NCBI RefSeq assembly: GCF_000723405.1
Contig: NZ_CCAE010000008.1
Location: forward strand, 1 to 64,000
From: Hydrogenophaga intermedia
Lineage (GTDB): Bacteria > Pseudomonadota > Gammaproteobacteria > Burkholderiales > Burkholderiaceae_C
Direction: 5' to 3'
Length of the DNA stretch: 64,000 bases
The notes below the pieces were generated by a model. The model ran no database searches, was not told the origin of the DNA, and saw nothing but the letters and a program-made list of their open reading frames with translations. The position numbers and the translations under genes are program-made. Of the stretch, positions 1 through 7,036 are shown in pieces. Position 1 is the stretch's first letter. Every line of letters starts with the position of its first letter.

Positions 1-26
1 TGAACCGCCCCGGGATTTGAGGAGGC
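1..26 (+). repeat. IS3 left terminal inverted repeat
   Basis: The first 13 bases match the reverse complement of 1312-1324 perfectly, and 22 of 26 positions match when extended. This is the expected transposase-binding end. Confidence 0.9.
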
Positions 27-50
27 TCTTTTCTCTGAGAGGATTGAGCC

Positions 51-377
51 ATGAACAAGAAGTCGAACAAGTTCTCACCCGAAGTGCGCGAGCGCGCGGT
101 GCGCATGGTGCAGGAGCATCGGGGCGAGTACCCCTCGCTGTGGGCGGCCATTGAATCGATTGCAGCCAAGATCGGCTGCGTGCCGCAGACCCTCAACGAG
201 TGGGTCAAGCGCGCCGAGATCGACTCGGGTGCGCGCGAGGGCATCACCACCAACGAATTGCAGCGGCTGAAGGAGCTCGAGCGCGAGAACAAGGAGCTGC
301 GCAAGGCCAACGAGATCCTCAAGCTGGCCAGCGCGTTTTTCGCCCAGGCGGAGCTCGACCGCCGTCTGAAGTCCTGA
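51..377 (+). CDS. IS3-family transposase OrfA (helix-turn-helix)
   Basis: This 108-residue protein is the DNA-binding half of the IS3 transposase. The N-terminal part ([13 protein letters not shown] and [20 protein letters not shown]) is the transposase_8 type helix-turn-helix. Residues about 68-95 ([19 protein letters not shown]) form a leucine-zipper coiled coil used for multimerisation. The ending [14 protein letters not shown] is the classic point where OrfA ribosomes shift by -1 into orfB. OrfA alone normally acts as a regulator, and the OrfAB fusion is the transposase. The start ATG at 51 follows a GAGG-containing leader. Confidence 0.92.
   Translation: MNKKSNKFSPEVRERAVRMVQEHRGEYPSLWAAIESIAAKIGCVPQTLNEWVKRAEIDSGAREGITTNELQRLKELERENKELRKANEILKLASAFFAQAELDRRLKS
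335..341 (+). promoter_or_regulatory. candidate -1 ribosomal frameshift site
   Basis: The heptamer GTTTTTC is read G-TTT-TTC in orfA (Ala-Phe-Phe) and lies just before the orfA stop. OrfB is in the -1 frame relative to orfA, so tandem slippage here would give the OrfAB fusion. The position and the encoded AFFAQAELD context match other IS3 elements. Slippage itself is inferred. Confidence 0.6.
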
Positions 378-1285
378 AGGGCTTCATCGATCAGCATCGA
401 CAGGCCTACGGGGTCGAGTCGATCTGCAAGGTGCTGCAGATCGCCCCGTCTGGCTACTGGCGCCACGCCGCTGCGCAACGCAACCCTGCCCTGCGATGTC
501 AGCGCGCCCAGCGCGACAGCACCTTGACGCCACACATTGAGCGCGTGTGGCACGCCAACATGCAGGTCTACGGCGCCGACAAGGTCTGGAAGCAGATGAA
601 CCGCGAAGGTATCGTGGTGGCGCGCTGCACGGTCGAACGGCTCATGCGCCGCCTGGGCCTGCAGGGCGTGCGCCGTGGCAAGGTGGTGCGCACCACCATC
701 AGCGATGCCAAGGCGCCGTGCCCGCTGGACCGGGTCAATCGCGTCTTCAAGGCCGATCGGCCCAACCAGCTCTGGGTCTCGGACTTCACCTACGTCAGCA
801 CCTGGCAGGGCTGGCTGTACGTAGCCTTTGTGATCGACGTGTACGCGCGGCGCATCGTGGGCTGGCGCGTGAGCAACACGATGCGCACGGACTTTGTTCT
901 GGATGCCTTGGAACAAGCGCTCTACGACCGCCAACCCGAGCGCGACGGCAGCCTGGTGTGTCACTCCGACAGGGGGTCGCAATACGTCAGCATCCGCTAC
1001 ACGGAGCGACTGGCCCAAGCGGGCATCGAACCCTCAGTGGGCAGTAAGGGCGACAGCTACGACAACGCGCTGGCCGAGACCATCAACGGGCTGTACAAGG
1101 CCGAGCTGATTCACCGCCGGGCACCCTGGAAGACCAGGGAATCGGTGGAGCTGGCCACCCTGCAATGGGTGTCCTGGTTCAACCATCAAAGATTGCTGGA
1201 GCCCATCGGCTACATCCCACCGGCCGAGGCTGAGGCAAACTACTGGCGGCATCTCGCCAATCAGGACTCCATGGCGGAGGCCTGA
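374..1285 (+). CDS. IS3-family transposase OrfB (DDE integrase core)
   Basis: This is the catalytic half of the transposase. An HTH_21-type segment ([15 protein letters not shown]) is followed by the rve integrase core. The DDE triad is visible as WVSDFTYV (Asp codon at 782-784), CHSDRGSQY and [12 protein letters not shown]. The C-terminal [20 protein letters not shown] is also typical. The frame is open from 200, and no convincing independent ribosome site precedes the domain, so it is probably made only as an OrfAB fusion. The start given is the first possible codon after the overlap and is nominal. Confidence 0.9.
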   Translation: MKGFIDQHRQAYGVESICKVLQIAPSGYWRHAAAQRNPALRCQRAQRDSTLTPHIERVWHANMQVYGADKVWKQMNREGIVVARCTVERLMRRLGLQGVRRGKVVRTTISDAKAPCPLDRVNRVFKADRPNQLWVSDFTYVSTWQGWLYVAFVIDVYARRIVGWRVSNTMRTDFVLDALEQALYDRQPERDGSLVCHSDRGSQYVSIRYTERLAQAGIEPSVGSKGDSYDNALAETINGLYKAELIHRRAPWKTRESVELATLQWVSWFNHQRLLEPIGYIPPAEAEANYWRHLANQDSMAEA

Positions 1286-1298
1286 CTTAAACCAACCG

Positions 1299-1324
1299 GC
1301 CTCCACGAAAGCCGGGGCGGTTCA
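1299..1324 (-). repeat. IS3 right terminal inverted repeat
   Basis: Mirror of the left end. It ends in GGGGCGGTTCA, after which the interrupted minus-strand gene resumes. Confidence 0.9.
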
Positions 1325-1490
1325 TCATGTCCACCGCTGCGGCGTTGCTCAGGGTCTCTCCGGTGCGGCGCTTGTGCTGGCGCATGAAGGTCTTGAGGGC
1401 GCCGAAGGTGGAGTTGCGGAAGGTCAGCTCGCGGGTGATGAGGGGCTCTTGCGAGACGTTGGGCGTTGGGGATGGGTTCAGTGCTTGCAT
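1325..1490 (-). pseudogene. 5' fragment of a small hypothetical gene cut by the IS element
   Basis: A minus-strand frame starts at ATG 1490-1488 and encodes about 55 native residues (TFRNSTFGALKTFMRQHKRR, then LSNAAAVDMM) before it runs into the IS3 right end at 1324. The apparent continuation NRPGFRGGRLV is IS sequence. The basic helical segment resembles small phage or plasmid DNA-binding proteins, but I do not recognise the family. The 3' part should lie to the left of the window, beyond the insertion. Confidence 0.55.
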
Positions 1491-1584
1491 TGGTTCAGGT
1501 GGATGGAAATGACGAAGCCCCCGGGCATCCGGGTTGGACGCCTGCGGGGGCTCGGGTGGGGTGGTGGAGCGCGGCTGGTCGGCT

Positions 1585-1879
1585 GGGTCTCCTAATGGGT
1601 ACTCTTTATTCAGCGCGATTCTTGGCGCATCGGAGTTGTGCTGTCACAGGCAGTCTGGCTGCGTCCCCTCCTGATGGGGAACTTTTATTCTTGGTGCCCT
1701 GCGACGGCTGCGGTCTCCTAATGTGGGGGTTAAACCCAGTTCCGCGCTGAGGCCCTCATCGGGTCACAGGAGCCACCACGACGAATCGCCGCACCCTCCC
1801 CTGCCTGCTCACGCGACGATGGCGCCACGGGCCTGCAAAGCGGTCCGGGTGGGGGTCTCCTAATGTGCACCTTTTATCC
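1585..1879 (+). repeat. four spaced direct repeats (TCTCCTAATG...CTTTTAT)
   Basis: Four imperfect copies lie in the same orientation at about 1585-1611, 1662-1690, 1712-1737 and 1853-1879. The shared core is GGTCTCCTAATG, then a short G-rich spacer, then CTTTTATTC; the third copy diverges in its second half. Spacing is irregular (77, 50 and 141 bp). The last copy lies inside the primase fragment exactly where similarity to the family stops. They could be the multiple end repeats of an IS21-like element remnant or protein-binding iterons. I cannot decide from sequence alone. Confidence 0.7.
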
Positions 1880-2088
1880 ACGGCAAGCGCCTGGAACATG
1901 CCCGTGAGGAGGGTGTCCATGCGGGAACCTCTCATGGATCGTGAGGGGGTTGATTCGGAGCCGTCACCGGGCTCCCAGTGCTCGCACTTGTGGCAGTAGC
2001 CGTGGCCGTCCGTGTAGCGGCCCAGTGCGTCAGAGGAGCCGCACGCGGGGCACGGCTCGTGGTGCATGAACTCCGATTCGGACTTCAC
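1756..2088 (-). pseudogene. truncated T7-type DNA primase (zinc-binding domain only)
   Basis: The N-terminus carries a four-cysteine zinc motif (CPACGSSDALGRYTDGHGYC, then HKCEHW) typical of the primase domain of T7 gp4-like primase-helicases. It continues with a plausible GMFQALAVDKR stretch. Family likeness ends at the fourth direct repeat, and the remaining frame is Arg-rich and looks non-native. A complete enzyme is roughly five times longer, so this is a stump lacking the TOPRIM and helicase parts. The start is GTG at 2088, overlapping the KilA-N stop as GTGA; ATG at 2067 is an alternative. It is a phage replication remnant. Confidence 0.7.
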
Positions 2089-2897
2089 AGGCGGGCCTGG
2101 ACTTCGCGGGCCGTGGCCTTGCAGGGACGCATCCCGGCGACCATCGTGAAATCACCGTTGAGGTAGTGGTGGATGAGCTTCAGCTTGCCCACCGTGGTCA
2201 CCACGAAGTCCCGCTTCCCGGTCACCCAACCCTCGCGGAGTTCGTTCTTGCCGCGATAGGCCCGGTACGCCGCGAGGGCATGGGGACGGTAGAGGTACCC
2301 GAGACTTTCCAGGTCGGCTCGGTAGCGGGCCATGTGGATGCCGGGCAGGGACCGGATGAAGTTATGCAAGCCCTCCTCATCGGCGCACATCAGTTCGCCG
2401 GCACGGGCCACAGGCTTCATCTCCTCGATGGCCTTCTGTTGGGCCTCGATCTTTGCTTCTTGCTCGGCGGCCAGGAGGAGCGCCTCGCGGAAGGTCTTGG
2501 GAATGAGGGGTGTCTGGACCTCCGGCAGCTTCACCACGGCCGACTCAGCGGGCCTCGTGATGACCAGCTCAGCGGCGCCCTTGATGATGTCCTCGATCAT
2601 CGCGTCACACCACACGGAGAATCGCACGTCCAGCCAGCGGGAGAACGGCACGGCGACCTTGGGGTGTCCCCAGGTGCCTCCACCGTTGCCACGGCGGGCT
2701 TCGATGAATTGAGCCGATTTCGGCGCATTTGCCGCGAGGGCCAGGAGGTATTCCTGGGTCTCCTGGTTGGCGAAGAACTTCCGCACGTCCTTGCCGAAGT
2801 GCTGCGCGGCCTTGGTCATGTTGAACCAGCCGTCAGCGCGGAACTGAAAGGCCACGCCGTTGTAGTCGCGGGTGATGAGAGCGGTCGAGGAGTTCAT
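2085..2897 (-). CDS. KilA-N domain phage protein
   Basis: This 270-residue protein has an N-terminal KilA-N DNA-binding domain (ITRDYNGVAFQFRADGWFNM, FFANQETQEYL, RRGNGGGTWGHPKVAVPFSR, DVRFSVWCDAMIEDI). A central Glu/Ala-rich helix (LLAAEQEAKIEAQQKAIEEM) follows, and the C-terminal half looks like the antirepressor-type partner domain seen in phage KilA-N/Ant proteins. The chosen ATG at 2897 has GGAA 7-8 nt upstream; a longer frame runs to 2942 through the terminator hairpin and is unlikely. The stop overlaps the primase start, so the two were probably translationally coupled in a phage early-gene block. Confidence 0.82.
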   Translation of the reverse strand: MNSSTALITRDYNGVAFQFRADGWFNMTKAAQHFGKDVRKFFANQETQEYLLALAANAPKSAQFIEARRGNGGGTWGHPKVAVPFSRWLDVRFSVWCDAMIEDIIKGAAELVITRPAESAVVKLPEVQTPLIPKTFREALLLAAEQEAKIEAQQKAIEEMKPVARAGELMCADEEGLHNFIRSLPGIHMARYRADLESLGYLYRPHALAAYRAYRGKNELREGWVTGKRDFVVTTVGKLKLIHHYLNGDFTMVAGMRPCKATAREVQARL

Positions 2898-2907
2898 TGG
2901 GGATTCC

Positions 2908-2949
2908 AAAAAGAAAAACCCCCGGGAACCCTTCATGGGCACCGGGGGC
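2908..2949 (-). terminator. rho-independent terminator upstream of the KilA-N gene
   Basis: On the minus strand an imperfect GC stem (CCCCCGG..GCCC pairing with GGG..CCGGGGG, loop ATGAA) is followed by TTTTTCTTTTT. It lies between the 87-codon gene and the KilA-N gene and would terminate or attenuate transcription coming from the recombinase side. Confidence 0.75.
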
Positions 2950-2969
2950 CTCGGGGAATCCGGGCTGAC

Positions 2970-3227
2970 TCAGGCGGCGGTGTTCAGTTGGCGCACCTGA
3001 TGCGACATGTCGAACAGCTTGGCCTTGCCGGCGTAGTAGCGGTCGATGCGCCACTCCTTCAGGATTTCAAGCGCCAGCTCGAACACCTCATGATCGAGGT
3101 CGTAGATGCGGTGGATGTTGAAGTCGCCCTCGGACTCCAAGGCAAGCACAAGGCTTGCGAGCGTGACGGCGGCATTGCTGGTGGGATCAGCGGCGATCAG
3201 CTTGCGTGCGTTCTTGATGGCATTCAT
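2970..3227 (-). CDS. hypothetical protein, probably phage-derived
   Basis: This small acidic, mostly helical protein has 85 residues and starts MNAIKNARKLIAADP; a GTG at 3239 would add MEPT. The sequence TLASLVLALESEGDFNIHRI is followed by LELALEILKEW-like amphipathic helices. I recognise no family. It sits between the recombinase and the KilA-N gene on the same strand and ends just before a strong terminator, so it looks like a genuine last gene of a short transcript. Confidence 0.55.
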   Translation of the reverse strand: MNAIKNARKLIAADPTSNAAVTLASLVLALESEGDFNIHRIYDLDHEVFELALEILKEWRIDRYYAGKAKLFDMSHQVRQLNTAA

Positions 3228-3334
3228 GGTGGGCTCCACAACGATGATGGGGATGATGAAGTCGCAACAACTCCGCCATGTTGACCTACGTCAGTGCCGC
3301 ATTTCACGACAGATTCGTGACGGACTTGATTTCG

Positions 3335-3973
3335 TCACCCGACCGAGGGCGCTGTCTCCGCCCTCCTCGCCGCCACCACCCTGGCAACCGTTGAGCGACT
3401 CGCGCCCGTGGTTGCAATCACATCGGCCCACGACATCCCCATGTCGAGCAACGTGGCAATACGCGAGTACCGCTCTAGGTCCGGCTGCTTGCCCTTAAAC
3501 CGCCGCTCAGCGGTGGCCTTGGCGATCCCTTGGGCCTGCCTGCGGCGGCGGTCCTCGTAGTCCTTGCGGGCGACCACCGCCAGGACATCCAACAGCATCC
3601 GGTTCACGGCATCCAGCAGGGCTTGCGTGGTGTCGTCCGTGCTGGCCCGAGCGGCATCCCAGGAGGTCGGGAGGTCGAGGGCGACCACGCGAATGCGCTT
3701 GGCCGCGAGATGCGCCTTCAAGGCTTCCCAATCAGCCTGCGTGAGGCGACTCAGACGGTCCACCTGTTCCACCAGCAGGACATCGCCGGGGCGGGCATCG
3801 TTGATAAGGCGGAACAGCTCAGGCCGATCGAGCTTGGCCCCGGACTCGTTCTCGGTGTACCAAGCGGCCACCTCCAGTCCGCGCTCGGCGGCGAACGCCT
3901 CCAGGTCAGCGCGGGCACGGGTGGCGTCTTGCTCCTCGGTGCTGGCGCGGAGGTAGGCACGGATGAATGGCAT
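3335..3973 (-). CDS. small serine recombinase (resolvase/invertase family)
   Basis: The N-terminal resolvase domain begins IRAYLRASTEEQDATRAR; the serine of RAS(T) is the nucleophile that attacks DNA. Further family motifs are GAKLDRPELFRL and VLLVEQVDRLSRL. The E-helix region (MLLDVLAVVARKDYEDRRRR) and a C-terminal helix-turn-helix (MSWADVIATTGASRSTVARV) complete the 212-residue layout of resolvases and invertases. Immediately upstream are a sigma70-like promoter and three repeats that could be its res/crossover sites, so it probably represses itself. The upstream arrangement fits a cointegrate resolvase or a mobile-element recombinase better than a phage invertase, but its native substrate is unknown. 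Confidence 0.92.
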   Translation of the reverse strand: MPFIRAYLRASTEEQDATRARADLEAFAAERGLEVAAWYTENESGAKLDRPELFRLINDARPGDVLLVEQVDRLSRLTQADWEALKAHLAAKRIRVVALDLPTSWDAARASTDDTTQALLDAVNRMLLDVLAVVARKDYEDRRRRQAQGIAKATAERRFKGKQPDLERYSRIATLLDMGMSWADVIATTGASRSTVARVVAARRAETAPSVG

Positions 3974-3983
3974 GTCAGAGTCC

Positions 3984-4057
3984 CATCAGTCTCGTTTAGA
4001 TGGTCCTCATAATGCCAGTCTGCTTTAGATTGTCAAGAGATTTATACGAGACTGATG
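3984..4057. repeat. candidate res/operator cluster of the serine recombinase
   Basis: A perfect 12-bp inverted pair CATCAGTCTCGT (3984-3995) and ACGAGACTGATG (4046-4057) flanks the promoter. A third related copy, CCAGTCTGCTTTAGATTGTC (4015-4034), is a direct repeat of 3986-4005 (about 16 of 20 identical) offset by 29 bp. Multiple subsites of about 28 bp directly upstream of a resolvase gene are the hallmark of a res site. The number and order of subsites here are inferred by eye. Confidence 0.65.
4008..4036 (-). promoter_or_regulatory. sigma70-type promoter of the recombinase gene
   Basis: The minus strand reads TTGACA (4036-4031), then 17 bp, then ATTATG (4013-4008), a near-consensus pair correctly placed 35 bp before the start codon at 3973. 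It lies within the recombinase repeat cluster, so binding of the recombinase would block it. Confidence 0.75.
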
Positions 4058-4133
4058 CGGGCGACTCCTACGCGGTCTCGCAGAGGCATACCCAAAGAGA
4101 ACCGATGGGCACCGAAAGTCAGCAGGTCGCACT

Positions 4134-4505
4134 TCATTGAGACGAACGCGGACGGCGAGTCAGTTTGGTCAACCGACGCCACAGAGCTGCACAGTTCAAC
4201 AGGCAGGCCGCAACGAACAATACGGCAACACCCGCAGAGATAGCCGGGCGGGCATGTGCTTGCTGAAGGAAATTGACGATGCCAAGCGCTGCGGTGAGGA
4301 GACCCCAAGTGGCATTCAGCACGAGCACGCTCCGGACTACAACACGATCCGCGTTCTCCAAAAAGCCCCAGAGCGCAAGATTGAACACCACCATGTGCAT
4401 GATGGTGATGATTGGTACCCGAATGCCCAGGAACGCCGAACTGAGGTTGATGAGCGCAAGTACCGTGAACAGTACCCAGTTCGTAAATTTTGCGATTCGC
4501 TCCAT
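4134..4505 (-). CDS. small multi-spanning membrane protein, unknown function
   Basis: This 123-residue protein has four hydrophobic segments: WVLFTVLALINLSSAFLGI, IITIMHMVVFNLALWGF, VLVLNATWGLLTAALGIVNF and ISAGVAVLFVAACLLNCAAL. A short basic C-terminal tail (RRLTKLTRRPR) suggests a cytoplasmic C-terminus. I recognise no domain. The regular helix pattern and clean start and stop argue it is real. Between it and the TIR gene upstream on the same strand lie about 235 bp that include a symmetrical C6/G7 run near 4635-4648. Confidence 0.6.
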   Translation of the reverse strand: MERIAKFTNWVLFTVLALINLSSAFLGIRVPIITIMHMVVFNLALWGFLENADRVVVRSVLVLNATWGLLTAALGIVNFLQQAHARPAISAGVAVLFVAACLLNCAALWRRLTKLTRRPRSSQ

Positions 4506-4741
4506 GCGCGGCGAGCATGAGGCTCGCTCATTGCGATTCAGTGAACGCCATCCATCCCGCTTGGTCTCCGAACGGATCCAGGTTGCCCCACCCGGGCAAT
4601 AGACACGATCCGACGTGCGCGGCTGGGTGACAGACCCCCCAGGGGGGGGAATCGCCGCGCGTCTGGATCGAGGAGGCTCTCAAATTTTTGGTCCATTTTC
4701 AGACCGTCGCAGAGGGACCGTGGCCGCCCCACGCCCTCGCA

Positions 4742-5584
4742 TCAAGCCAATGCGTCGTTCATGTCAACCGAGAAGCCGGCCGCTCGGAGTTCCTTCGCCA
4801 ATTGCAGCTTCCATGCCCCGGCGTCATCAAGGGCGATGTAGAGCACCCCGGCGTAGTCAGAAGGAATCTCAACACCCGGACGATACAGCGCACACACACG
4901 CTTGCGGCCAAGGCGTCCATTGAAGAAGCCAAGTTCAAAGATGACGTTTTGCCGGGCCCGAGCAGAATAGTTGCTCGGAGCCACCGTCTTCGCTCCGCCG
5001 AGGTCATCATCAGTCAGTAAGACAACTGCAAAGCCAACATCGCTGTAAGCCTCGAACTTTTCAACAATCGTTCGCCCCTCGTTGGCCTGCTCTCTGAGCA
5101 CGATGACCTCTTGGTGAAGCCGTTCAAGGAACCGTGCGGTCTCGTGTAGTGCCCCCTCGTCGTGCCCGTGAACCAGGAAGATTCGGTGTCCTCCCGATTC
5201 ACGTTGGGGCGCGACCGCATGCCCCTCCGTGAGTGTGACTTCGGTTTCAAGCAATTCAATCAGAGCATCGACTTTTGCAAGCTGACTTTGAAGGGAAGTC
5301 GCGCGATGCCCTTCCCACCAGCTTTCGTCAGCGTTCATAGGAAATGATCCGAACCGCCCCACGTTGGTGACAGAGGTCACGTTCGGAGAGGTTGTGCCGA
5401 ACGCCTTCTCCAGGTAGTTTCGAGCCAGGAGCGTCCATCGTGAATAGACGTCTTCGGAGATTGGCCTTTTCACCAGCATCTCCGCGCCGCTACCGCGAAG
5501 CTTTGAAAGCAGTTGAAGCCCCACCGAGGGGGCAACCTCTGGGCCAAATAGCTTTGAGGGGGTACTCTTACTTTGGCTCGCCAC
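4742..5584 (-). CDS. TIR-like nucleotide-binding effector (CAP12/Pycsar TIR type)
   Basis: Residues about 133-275 form a TIR fold of the group used as effectors in CBASS (Cap12) and Pycsar defence: RIFLVHGHDEGALHE, VIVLREQANEGRTIVEKFE, FAVVLLTDDDLGG, ARQNVIFELGFFNGRLGR, ending in an LAKELRAAGFSVD helix. Relatives cleave NAD+ once triggered and kill the infected cell. The glutamate of TIVEKFE (about residue 175) is the likely catalytic residue. The first 125 residues are not a known sensor to me; a Trp-rich stretch (MNADESWWEGHR) and a predicted helix (LAKVDALIELLETEV) are visible. The start is GTG at 5584 with GGGAG upstream. No cyclase lies beside it, so it is not a complete CBASS or Pycsar operon as seen here. 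Confidence 0.82.
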   Translation of the reverse strand: MASQSKSTPSKLFGPEVAPSVGLQLLSKLRGSGAEMLVKRPISEDVYSRWTLLARNYLEKAFGTTSPNVTSVTNVGRFGSFPMNADESWWEGHRATSLQSQLAKVDALIELLETEVTLTEGHAVAPQRESGGHRIFLVHGHDEGALHETARFLERLHQEVIVLREQANEGRTIVEKFEAYSDVGFAVVLLTDDDLGGAKTVAPSNYSARARQNVIFELGFFNGRLGRKRVCALYRPGVEIPSDYAGVLYIALDDAGAWKLQLAKELRAAGFSVDMNDALA

Positions 5585-5713
5585 CTTGGCTCCCGTGAGA
5601 CTGAATTGCGCGTCTGCCCGATACGCTCCGATGCATTCTAGGGAGTTCAGGAGTGGAGTCCCTTACGATGTTCTCTCTGGCACCCTTGGGGTCATAAGCG
5701 CAGGGACTAACCA

Positions 5714-6424
5714 ATGTCGGACCAACACCAGAAGGCCGCAGCGCCTACACGCGCACGCCTCGAAGGCCCCTCCAGGCTTGAGCGGGTCGCAGGCGGTCCG
5801 CTCGTCGAGGTCGGTCTGACGGCCGCTACCGCTGCGGCGGGAGCCGCTGTAGCCACCATGGCGGCGACCACCCTACTGCCTCTGCTGCCCATCCTTGCCA
5901 AGTCACTCGCTGCGGGAAGGCAAGAGCGGCGCATCGCTCGGAACCTCGCGGCTATAGAACAAGTGCTGATCCAGCATGACGACAAGTTGGAGCGCCTGTC
6001 CGATGAGCAATACGCGCTCATCAATGAAATCGTCCTGGCGGCCATGGGGTCCACCAACGACACCAAGCTGGCCTACCTCCAAAATGCCGTACAGAACGCA
6101 CTTGCACTTTCCGAGCTGCCGCCTCAAGAGGCCGTCGTTCTTGGCCGCCTCGCCCGGGAGCCATTTGGGGAGGCCGGCGCGGTGCACCCGTCGGGCATCC
6201 CCGCGCCTGACGCGCTCACGCCTCCTTTCGCGCATGGCGCCAGCTCAGAACGCATTCGCGTCCAAACCCCCAGAGGTAAATGGTCCCGTCGGAGCGGCGC
6301 ATGTCGAACTCCCAAAACGAAAGCGTGGGGTCGCGGTGGAGGTGCGCCCCCCAGGTACCGCGAGCTGCGTAGAAGGAGCCACGGGAGATTTCGATGGTCA
6401 GCGTCGAAGTGGTCATGGTCATGA
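5714..6424 (+). pseudogene. hypothetical protein with N-terminal hydrophobic segment, apparently 3'-damaged
   Basis: The first 155 residues look native. A hydrophobic segment (LTAATAAAGAAVATMAATTL plus LLPLLPILAKSLAAG) is followed by a basic stretch and a coiled-coil region (AIEQVLIQHDDKLERLSDEQ, ending SELPPQEAVVLGRLARE). From about 6190 the frame becomes Pro/Arg-rich and low in information, as expected from out-of-frame or replaced sequence, and a minus-strand frame there reads more convincingly. I therefore treat the gene as truncated at its 3' end. It is divergent from the TIR gene, with about 130 bp between them, so the two could share a control region. Confidence 0.5.
6216..6422 (-). 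CDS. small hypothetical protein
   Basis: This frame of 68 codons (MTMTTSTLTIEISRGSF..., LHRDPTLSFWEFDMRRSDG, TIYLWGFGRECVL) has a balanced composition rich in aromatic residues and beta-strand patterns, unlike the overlapping plus-strand frame. I recognise no family. It may be a fragment of a larger gene brought in with the accessory region. Confidence is low because it is short. Confidence 0.35.
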   Translation of the reverse strand: MTMTTSTLTIEISRGSFYAARGTWGAHLHRDPTLSFWEFDMRRSDGTIYLWGFGRECVLSWRHARKEA

Positions 6425-6682
6425 TGGTCAGTCGGTCTTGAAGTCCGTGCAGATCGCACGAGGCGGATCATCAGGAGCACCTCGCGGGCTTCCGTGAATG
6501 CCCCCTCACCGCCCTACCCCGACTTGACACTCACGGTATCGCAACGATCTCCGTTAGCATGGGGTTCGCTGTGGCACTTCCTTGTATCACTTGCGACGCA
6601 AACGACCATCGTAAGTTGTTGATTTAATTGGTTTTTTCTGACGACTTGGCGATGTCAAGGCTCGTCACCTTTTTCTTTCCTC
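6425..6682. other. AT-richer boundary between accessory patch and core genes
   Basis: No gene is visible. Around 6600-6640 the sequence becomes unusually AT-rich for this window (GTTGTTGATTTAATTGG, then a T6 run). It separates the phage/IS remnants from conserved genes starting at 6683. No tRNA end or clear direct repeat marking an att site is visible inside the window; the matching left boundary would lie outside. Confidence 0.45.
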
Positions 6683-7036
6683 ATGCCCTCGCGCGATCCC
6701 TCTTCCATCGCAGACTGGCACGCCCATGTCTACTTCGATGCCGCCACGCGCGACACCGCATGGGCCCTGCGTGAGTTGATCGGCGTCGACCTGGCCGAGC
6801 GCGTGCAGATCGGCCGCTTCCACGAAAAGCCCGTGGGCCCGCACCCGATGTGGTCCTACCAACTGGCTTTTGGTGCCGGCGAATTCGCGCAGGTGGTGGG
6901 CTGGCTCACGCTGAACCACGGCGCGCTGGACGTGTTCATCCACCCCAACACCGGCGACGAGTTGCGCGACCACCGCGACAGCGCGCTGTGGCTGGGCAAG
7001 TCCCACACGCTGGACCTGAACGCGCTGCAGGCTTAA
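6683..7036 (+). CDS. DOPA 4,5-dioxygenase family protein
   Basis: This 117-residue protein matches the small DOPA-dioxygenase-like family. It has an N-terminal WHAHVYFD, a central GRFHEKPVGPHPMWSYQ and a C-terminal HGALDVFIHPNTGDELRDHR. The conserved histidines in WHAHVYF and FHEKPVGPH are the expected metal or substrate ligands. Fungal relatives cleave L-DOPA to betalamic-type pigments; the role of the bacterial ones is mostly unknown. The start ATG was chosen because the family begins close to this motif. It is convergent with the flavoprotein gene, with a 4-bp overlap of the ends. Confidence 0.85.
   Translation: MPSRDPSSIADWHAHVYFDAATRDTAWALRELIGVDLAERVQIGRFHEKPVGPHPMWSYQLAFGAGEFAQVVGWLTLNHGALDVFIHPNTGDELRDHRDSALWLGKSHTLDLNALQA

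Larger units (their letters stand above)
1..1324 (+). mobile_element. IS3-family insertion sequence, complete
   Basis: The element is bounded by imperfect inverted repeats of about 26 bp (22 matches) that begin TGAACCGCCCCGG on the left and end with its complement at 1324, so it has the TGA...TCA ends usual for the IS3 family. Inside are two overlapping reading frames in the orfA/orfB layout with a DDE transposase in the second. The window begins exactly at the left end, so the flanking target duplication cannot be checked. On the right it abuts the coding sequence of a small minus-strand gene, which it interrupts. Both reading frames look intact, so the element may still be active. Confidence 0.93.

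Noticed and set aside
2166-3284. Plus-strand open frame opposite the KilA-N and small phage genes
   Set aside because: It runs through a terminator hairpin and lacks any family resemblance, whereas the minus strand has a KilA-N domain.
4635-4648. C6-A-G7 symmetrical run as a terminator
   Set aside because: A one-base loop cannot form a normal hairpin and no T-run follows on either strand.
4742-5584. Full CBASS or Pycsar operon
   Set aside because: No nucleotidyl cyclase or other second component lies on either side; only the TIR effector type protein is seen.
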